Assembly (NCBI GenBank): GCA_963800325.1 | Contig: CAWDAQ010000005.1 | Span: forward strand, 1,116,001-1,180,000 | From: CAWDAQ01 sp963800325 | GTDB taxonomy: Bacteria; Actinomycetota; Actinomycetes; Actinomycetales; Dermatophilaceae | Direction of reading: 5' to 3' | Length of the DNA stretch: 64,000 bases | In this document: positions 46,276-55,312 of the stretch, piece by piece | Numbering within the stretch: position 1 is the stretch's first letter | How the letters are laid out: every line of letters begins with the position of its first letter | Notes under the pieces: generated by a model | Seen by the model: the letters and a program-made list of their open reading frames with translations, nothing else | Told to the model about the DNA's origin: nothing | Database searches by the model: none | Made by a program: the position numbers and the translations under genes

Positions 46276-47400
46276 TCAGCTGCTCGACGAGCTCGGAGGT
46301 CGCGCACGTCCCGAGGACCCCCGCGGTCCCGAGGACCTCTGTGGTCTCGGCCGTCTCGGTGGGCTCGGGGGCCCGGAGATCAGCTCGCGCAGCCACTGCG
46401 CCTGCGGGTCGGCGTCGACGAGCACGGCCCGCACGAGCAGGCTGAGCGGGACCGCGAGCAGCGCCCCGAGCGGCCCGAGGACGAAGGCCCAGAACACGAG
46501 CGAGAGGAACGTGATCGACGGGGACAGTCCCACCGCGTCCCCGACCATCTTCGGCTGGATGACGGACTGGATGACGACGTTGATGACGCTGTAGACGACG
46601 ACCACCGCGAGCATGAGGCCGGGGCCGCCCTCGAGGAGGCCGAGCACGGCCGGTGGCACGAGTCCGAGGACGAAGCCGATGTTGGGGACGTAGTTCGTGA
46701 TGAACGCGAGCAGTCCCCACAACAGCGGCACCGGGATCCCGAGCACGTAGAGGGCCGCCACGTCGACGGCCGCGACGACGAGACCGAACACCGTCGACAC
46801 GACGAGGTAGGTGCGGGTCCCCCGCGCGAAGCCGACGAGCGCGTCGACGAGCGGGGCCCGCTGCGCCGGAACCTGGGCGAGCAGCCGGGGGAACCACGAG
46901 GCGTCGAGGACGAGGAACAGCAGCAGCGCGACGACGAAGAAGGCGTTGGAGGTCAGGCCCGCGACGTCGCCGAGCAGGGAGGTGGCGACCGAGGTGAGCC
47001 GGCCCAGGTCGAACGACCCGAGCACCTTCTGGACCTGGGCGTCGTCGACCCCGACCGTCGTCAGCCACCGGTGCACCCCGTCGAGGATGTCGGCGAACTG
47101 GGCCCGGTACCCGGGCAGGAGCCCCGCGAACCGCGCCACCGACACCACGAGCGAGACCGCGAGGACGACGAGCACGCCGTACCCCACGAGCAGCGCGGCG
47201 AGGACCCCGGCCCAGCCGGGCACGCCGCGGGCCCGCAGGACCCGTTGCACCGGGTGGACGGCGACGGTGAGCACGAGGGCCAGGAACGCGGGGCCGACGA
47301 TGCCGGAGACCCCCCGCAGGCCGGCTACGGTGACCGTCGTCGCGGCGAGCCCGATGAGCAGCGGCAGCGGGCGCGGGAGCGGGACGGTTCGCGGGCTCAC
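46276..47400 (-). CDS. AI-2E transporter family protein
   Basis: Membrane protein of 374 residues with about eight helices in the PerM/AI-2E pattern: PLLIGLAATTVTVAGLRGVSGIVGPAFLALVLTVAVHPV at the start and FITNYVPNIGFVLGLVPPAVLGLL and IQPKMVGDAVGLSPSITFLSLVFWAFVLGPLGALLAVPL later. The last 35 residues are Pro/Arg/Ser-rich. Members export or exchange varied substrates; autoinducer transport is not implied. It overlaps the potassium-channel gene stop by four bases and is the last of three coupled membrane-protein genes. Confidence 0.9.
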   Translation of the reverse strand: MSPRTVPLPRPLPLLIGLAATTVTVAGLRGVSGIVGPAFLALVLTVAVHPVQRVLRARGVPGWAGVLAALLVGYGVLVVLAVSLVVSVARFAGLLPGYRAQFADILDGVHRWLTTVGVDDAQVQKVLGSFDLGRLTSVATSLLGDVAGLTSNAFFVVALLLFLVLDASWFPRLLAQVPAQRAPLVDALVGFARGTRTYLVVSTVFGLVVAAVDVAALYVLGIPVPLLWGLLAFITNYVPNIGFVLGLVPPAVLGLLEGGPGLMLAVVVVYSVINVVIQSVIQPKMVGDAVGLSPSITFLSLVFWAFVLGPLGALLAVPLSLLVRAVLVDADPQAQWLRELISGPPSPPRRPRPQRSSGPRGSSGRARPPSSSSS

Positions 47401-47909
47401 GTGCCCTCCCCGGACCCGGTCGGTCGTCCCCGGCGCGCGCGCAGCCCGGTGCTCAGGGTCGCGGCGCCGGCGGCGACGAAGACGACGTCGAACACCATCT
47501 GCAGGGTGACCAGGGCCCGGGCGAGCTGTCCCTCGGCGTGGACGTCGCCGAAGCCGACCGTCGTCAGCGTCGAGATCGTGAAGTACAGCCCGTCGGTGCG
47601 GTTCGTCAGTCCGGGGATCTGCTCGGGCCGAGCCCGTGCGAGCGTCACGTAGCCGAGCGCGAACACGACGACGACGAGGACGAGCAGGGTCGCCAGGCTC
47701 GCGAGGCGAGCCTGCGGGTCACCGCGCAGGTGCCGCCTCACCTGCCCGGTGATCGCCCACGCGAGCGCCCCGACGGCCCCCAGGACGAGCAGCATCTGGA
47801 GGCCGAGGCGCTCCCCCGTCTGCCCGATCGGCACCGCGTAGTAGGCCACGACGAGGCCGACGGTGCTGACCAGTGGACGGGTCCACGGCCAGCGCCCCGC
47901 CCGCGTCAC
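47397..47909 (-). CDS. Two-TM potassium channel protein
   Basis: Protein of 170 residues with a pore-loop ion channel domain (Ion_trans_2). The selectivity filter TVGFGD lies in FTISTLTTVGFGDVHAEGQLARALVTLQMVFDVVFVAAGA, flanked by helices. Two further hydrophobic segments precede it (LVSTVGLVVAYYAVPIG and LQMLLVLGAVGALAWAITG). No RCK domain is attached. The GTG start at 47907-47909 overlaps the phosphodiesterase stop (GTGA) and its own stop overlaps the AI-2E gene start. Confidence 0.88.
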   Translation of the reverse strand: MTRAGRWPWTRPLVSTVGLVVAYYAVPIGQTGERLGLQMLLVLGAVGALAWAITGQVRRHLRGDPQARLASLATLLVLVVVVFALGYVTLARARPEQIPGLTNRTDGLYFTISTLTTVGFGDVHAEGQLARALVTLQMVFDVVFVAAGAATLSTGLRARRGRPTGSGEGT

Positions 47910-50038
47910 GAGGCGGCCTCCGAGGTCCGGGGCAGAGCGGCGCCGTCGGTCAGGTGGGCCCGGTGCCCGAGCCCCTCGAGGACCCGCACGAGCCGGCCGT
48001 GGAGGTCCTCGGCCCCGACGACGTCGCCGGGGCCCAGGTCGAGGTCGGCCGGCGCGACGAGCACCCCCCGGTCCTGCCACCCGCCCAGACCGCCGTGGCA
48101 CCCGACGAGGTCCTCGAAGGCGGCCACCTCGAGCGTCCCCGGCTCGACCGTGCTGTTGACGTAGAGGTCGGGCGCCTCGTCCAGCTCGGCCATGGCCCGC
48201 ACCCGTCCGGGCGCGTGCCGGCCGAACGGGGCGAGCGGGTCGGTGCCCTCGACGTCCCCCGTCACCAGCTCGCGCCGCCCGCCCGGGCCGAGCGCGACCG
48301 GGCCTGCCGGGGTGGCCGCCACGACGAACCCCACCCCGGGGTGGGAGAGCAGGCCGGGCACGAGCCGCGGCCAGCGCGCCGTGATCTCCGCGAGGTCGAG
48401 ACGCCGGTCGAGGCCGAGGTGGACCAGTGCGAGGTTGCCCGACCCGAGGACGAGCGGGAGGTGGGGCCGGGAGTCCTGCCGGTCCTCCCCCGGGCCGGCG
48501 CCGCCCTGCCCTCGGCCGGGGCCCTCCCCGTCCGGCCGGTGCCGGTCCGGAACCCGCCCCGGGGAGCGGTCGCCGTGGTCCGCGCCGGGAATGCGGCCGG
48601 AGAGGCCCGTCGCCACCCGCTGGGCCGCGCCGCCCCCACCACCGAGGTCGTCGACGAGGGACTCCACCCGCCCCCAGCCCTCGGCGTCCCGCTCGAGCGA
48701 GGTCACCTCGGTCTCGGCGAGCCCTGCGCAGACGCCGGCGAGGTCCTCGCCGAACCGGCTGGCGAACGGCTCCCCCATCGACTGGCCGTGGTCGGACAGG
48801 ACGACGATCCGGTAGCGCCGGGGCGCGACCGCGGCGACCTCCTCGAGGACGGCGAGGACCCGGTCGAGGGCGCCGAGCGCGGCGAGCGCCTCGATCCTGG
48901 TCCCGCCGGCGTGGTGGGCGACCTCGTCGTAGTCGACGTAGTCGACGTAGATCGACCGGGTGCCGCGGAGCATCTCGGCGGCGACCACGGCGGTGTTGAC
49001 GTCCCGCAGCAGGCCGTTGCTCAGCGCGCGCAGGGCCGCGAAGGTCCAGGACCGGTGCACCCGGGGCCGCACGTCGAGCCGCACCTGCCGCAGGGCCTGC
49101 ATCCGCTCCCGTCCCACCTCGCCGACGGTGCGCACGAGGCTGCGGGCGAGCCCGTCGGGTCGCACGAGGAACCACGCGAACGCCTGCCGGGTCGCCCGGG
49201 TCCCGCGCCCGAGCGCGACCCGGCTCATCGTCATCGAGCAGCGCGGCGCGTCGCCGGAGAACAGGTTCGAGCACGACATCCCGTCGTCGGCGAGAAGCCC
49301 ACGACCGGTGCTCGCCCGCTCCTCGATGAGGGCCGCGTCCGGGGGGTGGTTGGCGACGAGCACCCGGCCGAGCTCGCGGTCGTACCACCGGAACGCCGGC
49401 ACCTGGGCGCAGGTGCCGTGGAGGATGCCGAGCTGGCTGGCGGGGGTCGTGCACGGCAGCTGGACGGTCCACTCGCGCAGCACGTGCGACCCGGACCCGG
49501 TCCACCGCCGCAGGGTCGGCATCGTGCCCGACTGGAGCGCCCAGCGCATCACCGGGAAGGGGACCCCGTCGAGCTGGACGAACAGGACGCCGTCGACGTC
49601 GGGGTCGGGCAGGTCGGGGGGACGGCGTCCCTGGCGACGCAGCGACGCGCTGAGCGACTCCGAGGTCCCGACCGAGGCGAGAAAGGACAGCAGGGTGCCC
49701 GCGGCCGCGGCGATCCACGCCGCGGCGAGGCTCGTCCAGAACGAGGTCGCCGAGATCCCGGGCACGATCCAGAGCGCGATGCCGGTGACGACGGCCTGAC
49801 CGGTGACCGCGAGCGCGATGACGGCGACCCAGCCGATCGCCGCCGCCACCTCGACGAGCACCGGGCGGACGAGCACCCCGACGAGCCCCGCCACCGCCGC
49901 CGCGGCGGCGAAGGACCACCACGAGTCCGCCTCGAGGCCGGGGAGGAGCTCGCCCGAGACCACGAGCGCCAGGGTGCTCACGGCCCACGCGGCCAGCAGC
50001 CGGGCGAGGTCGGCGGTCCTCAGTCTGGCGCGCGGCAT
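47906..50038 (-). CDS. Membrane-anchored type I phosphodiesterase (alkaline phosphatase superfamily)
   Basis: Protein of 710 residues. The first 150 hold four hydrophobic helices (LLAAWAVSTLALVVSGELLPGL, FAAAAAVAGLVGVLVRPVLVEV and two more) resembling the mycobacterial holin-like 4TM domain. The rest is a type I phosphodiesterase/nucleotide pyrophosphatase fold: GVLFVQLDGVPFPV with the first metal Asp, LPCTTPASQLGILHGT with the nucleophile Thr, YVDYVDYDEVAHHAGG and VVLSDHGQSMGEPFASRFG. The catalytic domain probably faces outward, though this depends on topology. A Gly/Arg/Asp-rich insert (about 500-560) is unconserved. The ATG at 50036-50038 is chosen because the upstream extension is not hydrophobic. 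Confidence 0.88.
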   Translation of the reverse strand: MPRARLRTADLARLLAAWAVSTLALVVSGELLPGLEADSWWSFAAAAAVAGLVGVLVRPVLVEVAAAIGWVAVIALAVTGQAVVTGIALWIVPGISATSFWTSLAAAWIAAAAGTLLSFLASVGTSESLSASLRRQGRRPPDLPDPDVDGVLFVQLDGVPFPVMRWALQSGTMPTLRRWTGSGSHVLREWTVQLPCTTPASQLGILHGTCAQVPAFRWYDRELGRVLVANHPPDAALIEERASTGRGLLADDGMSCSNLFSGDAPRCSMTMSRVALGRGTRATRQAFAWFLVRPDGLARSLVRTVGEVGRERMQALRQVRLDVRPRVHRSWTFAALRALSNGLLRDVNTAVVAAEMLRGTRSIYVDYVDYDEVAHHAGGTRIEALAALGALDRVLAVLEEVAAVAPRRYRIVVLSDHGQSMGEPFASRFGEDLAGVCAGLAETEVTSLERDAEGWGRVESLVDDLGGGGGAAQRVATGLSGRIPGADHGDRSPGRVPDRHRPDGEGPGRGQGGAGPGEDRQDSRPHLPLVLGSGNLALVHLGLDRRLDLAEITARWPRLVPGLLSHPGVGFVVAATPAGPVALGPGGRRELVTGDVEGTDPLAPFGRHAPGRVRAMAELDEAPDLYVNSTVEPGTLEVAAFEDLVGCHGGLGGWQDRGVLVAPADLDLGPGDVVGAEDLHGRLVRVLEGLGHRAHLTDGAALPRTSEAAS

Positions 50039-50165
50039 GGGCCAGTCTGTTCCGCCCCGCCCGGGCACGCCTTCACCCGTGATGGGTGAGCCCCCGGGGG
50101 GCGGCGCCGACCTACGGTGATGAAAGGACCGGCCTGTCGACGGCCGGGGCACGAGGAGGCGTCTC

Positions 50166-50741
50166 ATGGACCGTGTCATGAAGAAGGACTGGCTCAACAT
50201 GGGCTGGCACTACCTGATGATCCGAGGCGTCATCGGCGTCATCTTCGGCGTCGTCGCGATCGCGTGGCCGATCTCGACCGCGATCGCGCTCGCGTTCCTC
50301 TGGGGCGTGTGGGCGCTCGTCGACGGTGTCGGGCTCCTCGTCCAGGCGTTCCAGCCCGAGGGTGAGGGCGGCCGGGTCTGGCTCGCCGTCATGGGCGTCG
50401 TCGCGCTGCTCGCCGCGTTCTTCGCGATCTTCAGCCCGGCGGTCACCGCGGTGGCCCTGACGTGGATCCTCGGCATCTGGCTCGTCGTCCGCGGCGTGTT
50501 CGAGGCCGTCGGCGCGTTCAGCAGCACCCGGACCGCCCCCCGGTGGTACCTGCTCGTCAGCGCGGTGCTGTCGGTGCTCCTCGGGGTGCTGTTCGCGGCG
50601 AACCCGGGCGGGAGCGCGGTCGCGATCGCGGTGTGGCTGGGCATCGTCGCCATCGCCTGGGGAGGTGTCCTCGTCGTCACCGCCTTCGCGGTCCGGCACG
50701 AGGCCCGCTCGCCGGGGTCGCTCACCGAGCACCCCGCCTGA
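50166..50741 (+). CDS. HdeD-family membrane protein (DUF308)
   Basis: Membrane protein of 191 residues with six short hydrophobic helices in three pairs, the DUF308 repeat: YLMIRGVIGVIFGVVAIAWPISTAIALAFLWGVWALVDGV, then LAVMGVVALLAAFFAIFSPAVTAVALTWILGIWLVVRGV and LVSAVLSVLLGVLFAANPGGSAVAIAVWLGIVAIAWGGVLV. In enterobacteria HdeD is linked to acid resistance; the role in actinobacteria is not established. It is divergent from the phosphodiesterase gene; TACGGT about 50 bases before the start may be its -10. Confidence 0.9.
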   Translation: MDRVMKKDWLNMGWHYLMIRGVIGVIFGVVAIAWPISTAIALAFLWGVWALVDGVGLLVQAFQPEGEGGRVWLAVMGVVALLAAFFAIFSPAVTAVALTWILGIWLVVRGVFEAVGAFSSTRTAPRWYLLVSAVLSVLLGVLFAANPGGSAVAIAVWLGIVAIAWGGVLVVTAFAVRHEARSPGSLTEHPA

Positions 50742-50784
50742 GGGGTCCAAGCCGGGCCGGAGTGGCCGGGGTCCGCCGGGGCGG

Positions 50785-53460
50785 TCAGAGCAGGCCGACC
50801 CGGCGGGCCTCGCTGACCGCCTCCCGGCGGGTGGAGACGCCGAGCTTGCGGTAGACCCCTCGCAGGTGGGTCTTGACCGTGTTCGTCGAGACGTGCAGCG
50901 ACTCGGCGATGTCGGCGACGGTGTTGAGGTTCGGCAGCTCGCGGAGCAGCTCGAGCTCGCGACGGGTGAGCACGACCCCGGGCCCGCGCCGGACCGGGCT
51001 GCGGGCGAGCACGTCGGCGACGAGGGCCTCGTGCCGGCCCCACCTGCCCACGTTGCGGACGAGCAGGTCCCGCAGGGCCCCGACCGACTCGAGCAGGGGC
51101 CGCGGCGCCCCGTGGTCCGCCACGAGGTCGAGCGCGGCCCGGACGTGCTCGACCGCGACGTACTCGTCGGAGTGTCCGAGGGCGAGCCGTGCGGCGAGCA
51201 GGTGGGCCTCGAGGACGACGAACGGGGTCCACGCCCGGTCGGTGCCCCGGGTCACCGTCCGCAGCCGGGCCAGTGCCTGTTCCGCGCGCCCGGTGGCGAC
51301 CTCGAGCGTGGCGACCGCGAGCGTGAGCTCGGCGCACGGGCCGAGGCCGGCGCGCAGCCGGGCCAGGACCTGCACGGCGCGGTCCGGGCGGCCGGCGTGC
51401 AGCTCGGCGCGCTCGGCCGCGAGGGCGGCCAGCGCGGACGTGGCGGGGGCGACGGCACCGGGAGCGCCGTCGAGGACGAGGGCGGTGAGGTCGGAGGCCG
51501 CCTCGCCGGTCGGCCCGGCCGGGTCGGCGAGCGCGCGCACCGTGTGGGCGAGGAGCACGGTCGCCGGCTCCGAGGCGGGTCCGGTGAGGCTGAGGGCCTC
51601 GGCGGCGTGGGCGGCGGCGGTGTCGTCGTCCAGGGTGAGGTGGCTGCCGAACGAGAGCAGGGCGTGCGCCGGGGCGGCCCGGTGGTCGGCACCCCACCCG
51701 TTCTCGTCGCCGTACTCCAGGGTGCGCCGGGCGAGCTCGACCATCCCGCGCACGTCGCCGCGGCCCCCGCGCAGCGCGGCGGTCCACGACCACGCGTCCA
51801 TGAGGACCGGGGACCGGCCGAGGTCCTCGGCGAGCCGGGCCGCGCCGGCGAGGAGGTCCTCGGCGAGCCGGTCGTCGGGGAGGGCGAGGGCCGCGATGCC
51901 GCGCTGGAGCAGGTGGAGCAGGTGGACGTCCGGGTTGCCGGCGCGCGCCGGGACCGTGCCCTCTGGGGGGTCTGCCGTCCGCACGCCGCGGAGCCGCCGG
52001 TCGAGGAGGACGCGCGTCGCGTCACGCAGGGCCGCGAGGTCGTCGACCCGGTCGGGCCCGCCGTGGTTCTCGCCGGCCGCGTCGTCCCCGGGAGCGGCCG
52101 CCGCCTCCGCCGCCACGAGCTCGCAGTCGGCCTCGGCGACCCGGCCGAGGTCGACGAGGGCGGCGGCGCGCAGCGCCGACGACCAGGCCGTGCGGGGCAT
52201 CGGGGGGAAGTCGGCGCCGTCGAGCAGCCGCAGCAGCAGGTCGGCCTCCCCGGTGGTGAGCATCGCCGGGCCCGCCTCGGCGAGGACCGCGTCGAGCACC
52301 TCCGGGTCGCTCGTGGCGTAGGCGTGCCGGACCGCCCGGGGTCCCGCACCCGACGCCATGGCCCACCGGGCGCTGAGGGCGTTGGCCCGCCGGTAGGCGG
52401 CGACGTCGCGGCGGCGGAGCTCGCTGAGCAGCCGCGCCCGCAGCAGCGGGTGGTACCGCAGCCGGGCCCCGTCGCGCCGGTCGGCGACCCGGGCGACGAG
52501 GCCGGAGCCGTCCGCGACCCGGTCGAGCACCTCGCCCATGTCGGGGCGGCCGGTCAGCTCGGCGGCCGCCTCGGGGGTGACCGTGTCGGGAACGGAGGTG
52601 AGCAACATCGCCCACTGGGTCGGCGCGTCGAACCGGCCGAGGAGGTCGTCGAACAGGTGCTCGGCGACGCCGTGCGGGGTCGTCAGCTCGGGGGCGTCCG
52701 GGTCCGGCAGGGGCAGGCCGGACACGTCGACCAGCCTGACGAGCGCGGGCCACCCCTCCGTCATCCGGTCGATCCGGTCGAGCTGGTCCTCGCTCAGGTC
52801 GGGGCACACCGCCGCGGTCTCCTCCCGCGCGAACGCGAGGTCGGAGGCCCGGATCTCGTGCAGGCTCCCGCGGAGCCGCTCGCGGACGACCTCGGGCAGT
52901 GGCGGGTCCCGGCGCGTCGACAGCACGACCGTCATCCCGGCGGGGCGGTGGCGCAGAAGGACGTCGAGCTCGCCGAGGACCTCCGGGCCGGTGACCTCGT
53001 GGAGGTCGTCGACGACGAGCACCGGGGCGGGACGGGCGATCGCGGCGACGAGGTCGGCGTGGAAGGCGGTGTCCCCCGCGGCGCGCGGGGCGGCGAGGGC
53101 GCCTCCGGGTCCGGCGGACAGGCCGCCGGCGCGGGTGAGCGCGGCGAGCACGGCGGTCCACACCCGGTAGACGCTGTCGTCGGTGGGCTCGGCGGTGAAC
53201 CACGCCACCGGGTGCCCTCGCCCCCCGCGCTGCCGGGCCCAGTCGGCCAGCAGCGTCGTCTTGCCGTAGCCGGCGGGAGCGGCGACGAGCACGAGCGCGC
53301 CGTCGGCGGCGGCGTCGAGCCGGTCGGTGAGTCGGGGCCGTGGCAGGCCGCGGCCCACCGGCGGAACCCGGGTGCGCCCGGGCAGCACCCGCTCCGAGGT
53401 GCCGGGGCCCCCGCGGGCCGGGCCCCCGAGTCCCCCGGGCGGCTCCCCGCGCCCCGACAT
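50785..53460 (-). CDS. LuxR-family regulator with AAA domain (MalT-like)
   Basis: Large regulator of 891 residues. The N-terminal ATPase has Walker A PAGYGKTTLLADWA and Walker B PVLVVDDLHEV; a long tetratricopeptide-like helical region (about 330-820) follows. The C-terminal LuxR helix-turn-helix reads LTRRELELLRELPNLNTVADIAESLHVSTNTVKTHLRGVYRKLGVSTRREAV. This is the MalT/LAL architecture, in which an inducer binds the helical region. The target genes are unknown. A conserved small protein is encoded 40 bases upstream on the same strand, an association I think is common in actinobacteria. Confidence 0.92.
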   Translation of the reverse strand: MSGRGEPPGGLGGPARGGPGTSERVLPGRTRVPPVGRGLPRPRLTDRLDAAADGALVLVAAPAGYGKTTLLADWARQRGGRGHPVAWFTAEPTDDSVYRVWTAVLAALTRAGGLSAGPGGALAAPRAAGDTAFHADLVAAIARPAPVLVVDDLHEVTGPEVLGELDVLLRHRPAGMTVVLSTRRDPPLPEVVRERLRGSLHEIRASDLAFAREETAAVCPDLSEDQLDRIDRMTEGWPALVRLVDVSGLPLPDPDAPELTTPHGVAEHLFDDLLGRFDAPTQWAMLLTSVPDTVTPEAAAELTGRPDMGEVLDRVADGSGLVARVADRRDGARLRYHPLLRARLLSELRRRDVAAYRRANALSARWAMASGAGPRAVRHAYATSDPEVLDAVLAEAGPAMLTTGEADLLLRLLDGADFPPMPRTAWSSALRAAALVDLGRVAEADCELVAAEAAAAPGDDAAGENHGGPDRVDDLAALRDATRVLLDRRLRGVRTADPPEGTVPARAGNPDVHLLHLLQRGIAALALPDDRLAEDLLAGAARLAEDLGRSPVLMDAWSWTAALRGGRGDVRGMVELARRTLEYGDENGWGADHRAAPAHALLSFGSHLTLDDDTAAAHAAEALSLTGPASEPATVLLAHTVRALADPAGPTGEAASDLTALVLDGAPGAVAPATSALAALAAERAELHAGRPDRAVQVLARLRAGLGPCAELTLAVATLEVATGRAEQALARLRTVTRGTDRAWTPFVVLEAHLLAARLALGHSDEYVAVEHVRAALDLVADHGAPRPLLESVGALRDLLVRNVGRWGRHEALVADVLARSPVRRGPGVVLTRRELELLRELPNLNTVADIAESLHVSTNTVKTHLRGVYRKLGVSTRREAVSEARRVGLL

Positions 53461-53500
53461 GCCCTCAGCGTACCGGCACGGCCGTCGGGCGCCTCCGGGC

Positions 53501-53806
53501 TCAGCCTCGGCCGGCTCGGTCGTGGACCTCGGGCAACCGGCGCATCCCGATCACGGACAGCCCGAGCGCCTGGAAGCGGCCGAGGACACCGTGCAGGTGG
53601 GCGTCGTCGACGACGTCCCCGCAGAGCCGGGTGGCCGTCCCGCCCCGCGACTCCGCCGGCGAGCGCGTGCCCGCCTCCACGGGGTTTCCGGTGGGGTCGG
53701 CGGTGTCGGCAGGGTCGGCGATGTCGGAAGGGTCGGGGGTGAGCTCCGGGAAGGCCGCACGCACCGACCCCGAGACGGTCCCGTCGATGAGGAACTCGTA
53801 CCGCAT
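53501..53806 (-). CDS. Conserved small protein of unknown function
   Basis: Protein of 101 residues starting MRYEFLIDGTVSGSVRAAFPEL and ending DDAHLHGVLGRFQALGLSVIGMRRLPEV. That beginning and end recur in many small actinobacterial proteins, so it is likely real. The middle is a low-complexity DPSDIADPADTADPTGNP stretch. GGACGGAGG precedes the ATG (53804-53806) by a few bases and decides the start. It may regulate or accompany the downstream LuxR protein, but no biochemical role is known. The disturbed ClC frame runs across it. Confidence 0.75.
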   Translation of the reverse strand: MRYEFLIDGTVSGSVRAAFPELTPDPSDIADPADTADPTGNPVEAGTRSPAESRGGTATRLCGDVVDDAHLHGVLGRFQALGLSVIGMRRLPEVHDRAGRG

Positions 53807-53913
53807 GGCGCCTCCGTCCGCCAACGGCCCGCCCCGGGCCGGTGGTCGGGCCGTACGACCCACTGTCGGTCCGGCGGCGCACGGCTGCCTCACCCGGCGC
53901 GGGTGAACGCCGG

Positions 53914-55193
53914 TCAGTGGCTGACGGGCTCGGGCAGACGGTCCCGTGCCAGGCGAGGGCGACCGCGCCCACCCCGCCACCGACGGCGAGCGGGAGCAGG
54001 GCCGACACCGGGACGAACACCGCCATGAGCGCCACCGCGGCGAGCGGGCGGCGCAGCACGGCCGCGACCCCCGCGCCGACTCCAGCGGCCGCGAGCACGG
54101 CGACCGGGGCGACCGGGGCGACCGGGGCGTCCGGGGCGTCCGGGGCGTCCGGGGCGACCGGGGCGTCCGGGGCGTCCGGGGCGACCGTGACGGGCAGGAG
54201 CGCCGCGGTCATCCCCACGAAGGCGGCCGGAAAGGTCTGCCCCCCGAACCAGCCGGTCGCCAGGCACGCGACGGTCGCGACGACCTTGGCGAGGAGGAGG
54301 AGCAGCAGCCCGCCGATCCCGGCCGCCGCGACGTCGTCGACGAGGTCCTGACCCTCGTGCTGGCCGGAGAACAGCGCGAGGGGGCGAGCCCGGCGCAACG
54401 GCCCAGGGCGAGCCCCCCGGTCGCCGCCCGGGCCACCGCCGGTCACGCGTGCCTCGGCGAGCCTCCGGACCGGCGCGGTCAGCAGGAGCAGCGGGGTGGC
54501 GGCGCCCGCGGCGAGGGCGCCGCCCAGCACCGCCCAGCCGACCTGCCCGGGCACGCCGACCTCGACGGGGGGCAGCCGGTAGCGGTGGCCGCCCTCCCCC
54601 GGCAGGACGAGCAGCAGCGAGGCCGGGCCGGCGGCGGACGCGACGAGGACGGGCCCGAGCAGGCCCGCCAGCAGGCGCGCCTGCCGGCTCTGCTCGACGG
54701 CGAGGACCGCCGGACCGAGCGGGCCGCCGAACAGTCCGGACAGCGCCCCGACGACCGAGACCGCGGCGGCGTCGGCGCGGTTGACGCGCAGGATCCGGGC
54801 GCCCCGCTGGCCGAACCCGGTCGCGAGCACGATGAGCGGCGCCTCGGGCCCGAGCGAGGTGCCGGCGGCGAGCGAGACGACCCCGAGGACCGCCGAGCGG
54901 ACGAGCCACCGGGCCGAGTGGACCGGGGTCCGGTCGTCCTCGGTGAGGGCGACGTCGAGGGCGACGAGCGCGTCCTCGACGTCGTGGGGCAGGTCGTCGG
55001 GCGAGCAGGCCGGCGGTCCGCCCGGGGGGCCCGGGACGGGGTGGCGGCGTCGGACCAGCCCGACGACGACCCCGCCGAGGGCGCACGTCACCACCGCGGT
55101 GAGGTGGGGCCCGATCGGCAGCCGCGCCGTGTGGCCGTCCCAGACGAGATGCTCGGCCGCGGTGACCGCCCGCAGGTAGAGCGCCGCGAACAC
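53914..55193 (-). CDS. ClC-type chloride channel, probably frameshifted at the 3' end
   Basis: Membrane protein with about ten helices and ClC motifs: AAGTSLGPEAPLIVLATGFG (the GxEGP region, here with Ala for Gly), GPLGPAVLAVEQSRQARLL and FGGQTFPAAFVGMTAALLPV. Homology runs in one frame from GTG 55193 to ALAWHG near 53945, then that frame has no stop until inside the LuxR gene. A one-base shift near 53940 would give the short ending RLPEPVSH and a stop at 53914. The start is also awkward: helix-like residues DPLVAAVLGGAVGVFAAL begin upstream of the first GTG. A decayed gene or a sequence error are both possible. An APD/APV repeat splits two helices. Confidence 0.6.
54100..54187. repeat. 9-base tandem repeat inside the ClC gene
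   Basis: Nine full copies of GCG(A/T)CCGGG (54100-54180) plus seven bases of a tenth encode alternating DAP and VAP triplets between two membrane helices. Unit length keeps the frame. It lies in an expected loop, so it is probably tolerated. Confidence 0.92.
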
Positions 55194-55300
55194 CCCGACG
55201 GCGCCCCCGAGGACGGCGGCGACGAGAGGGTCCGGCCCCGGGGCACGGGCTCGTCCCAGCGCCGGGACCGCGGCACGTCAAGCGGTCGAGGTCGGTGGCC

Positions 55301-55306
55301 TAGGCT
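55301..55306 (+). promoter_or_regulatory. Leaderless -10 element of the SGNH hydrolase gene
   Basis: TAGGCT, six bases (CGGTGC), then GTG at 55313. No ribosome site precedes the start. Confidence 0.55.
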
Positions 55307-55312
55307 CGGTGC

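Noticed and set aside
46276..47400. Quorum-sensing autoinducer-2 exporter
   Set aside because: The AI-2E family name is broad and no luxS or lsr-type gene is visible, so a signalling role is not supported.
47906..50038. Phage holin suggested by the N-terminal four-helix region
   Set aside because: It is fused to a full phosphodiesterase domain and no other phage gene is nearby; the holin-like family name does not indicate a prophage.
52932..53913. Extension of the ClC frame into the small protein and luxR genes
   Set aside because: Beyond 53940 the translation becomes Arg/Pro-rich with no helices and overlaps two well-supported genes on the same strand.
54100..54187. CRISPR or regulatory array in the ClC gene
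   Set aside because: The 9-base unit has no spacers and is read in frame as APD/APV; it is a simple coding repeat.
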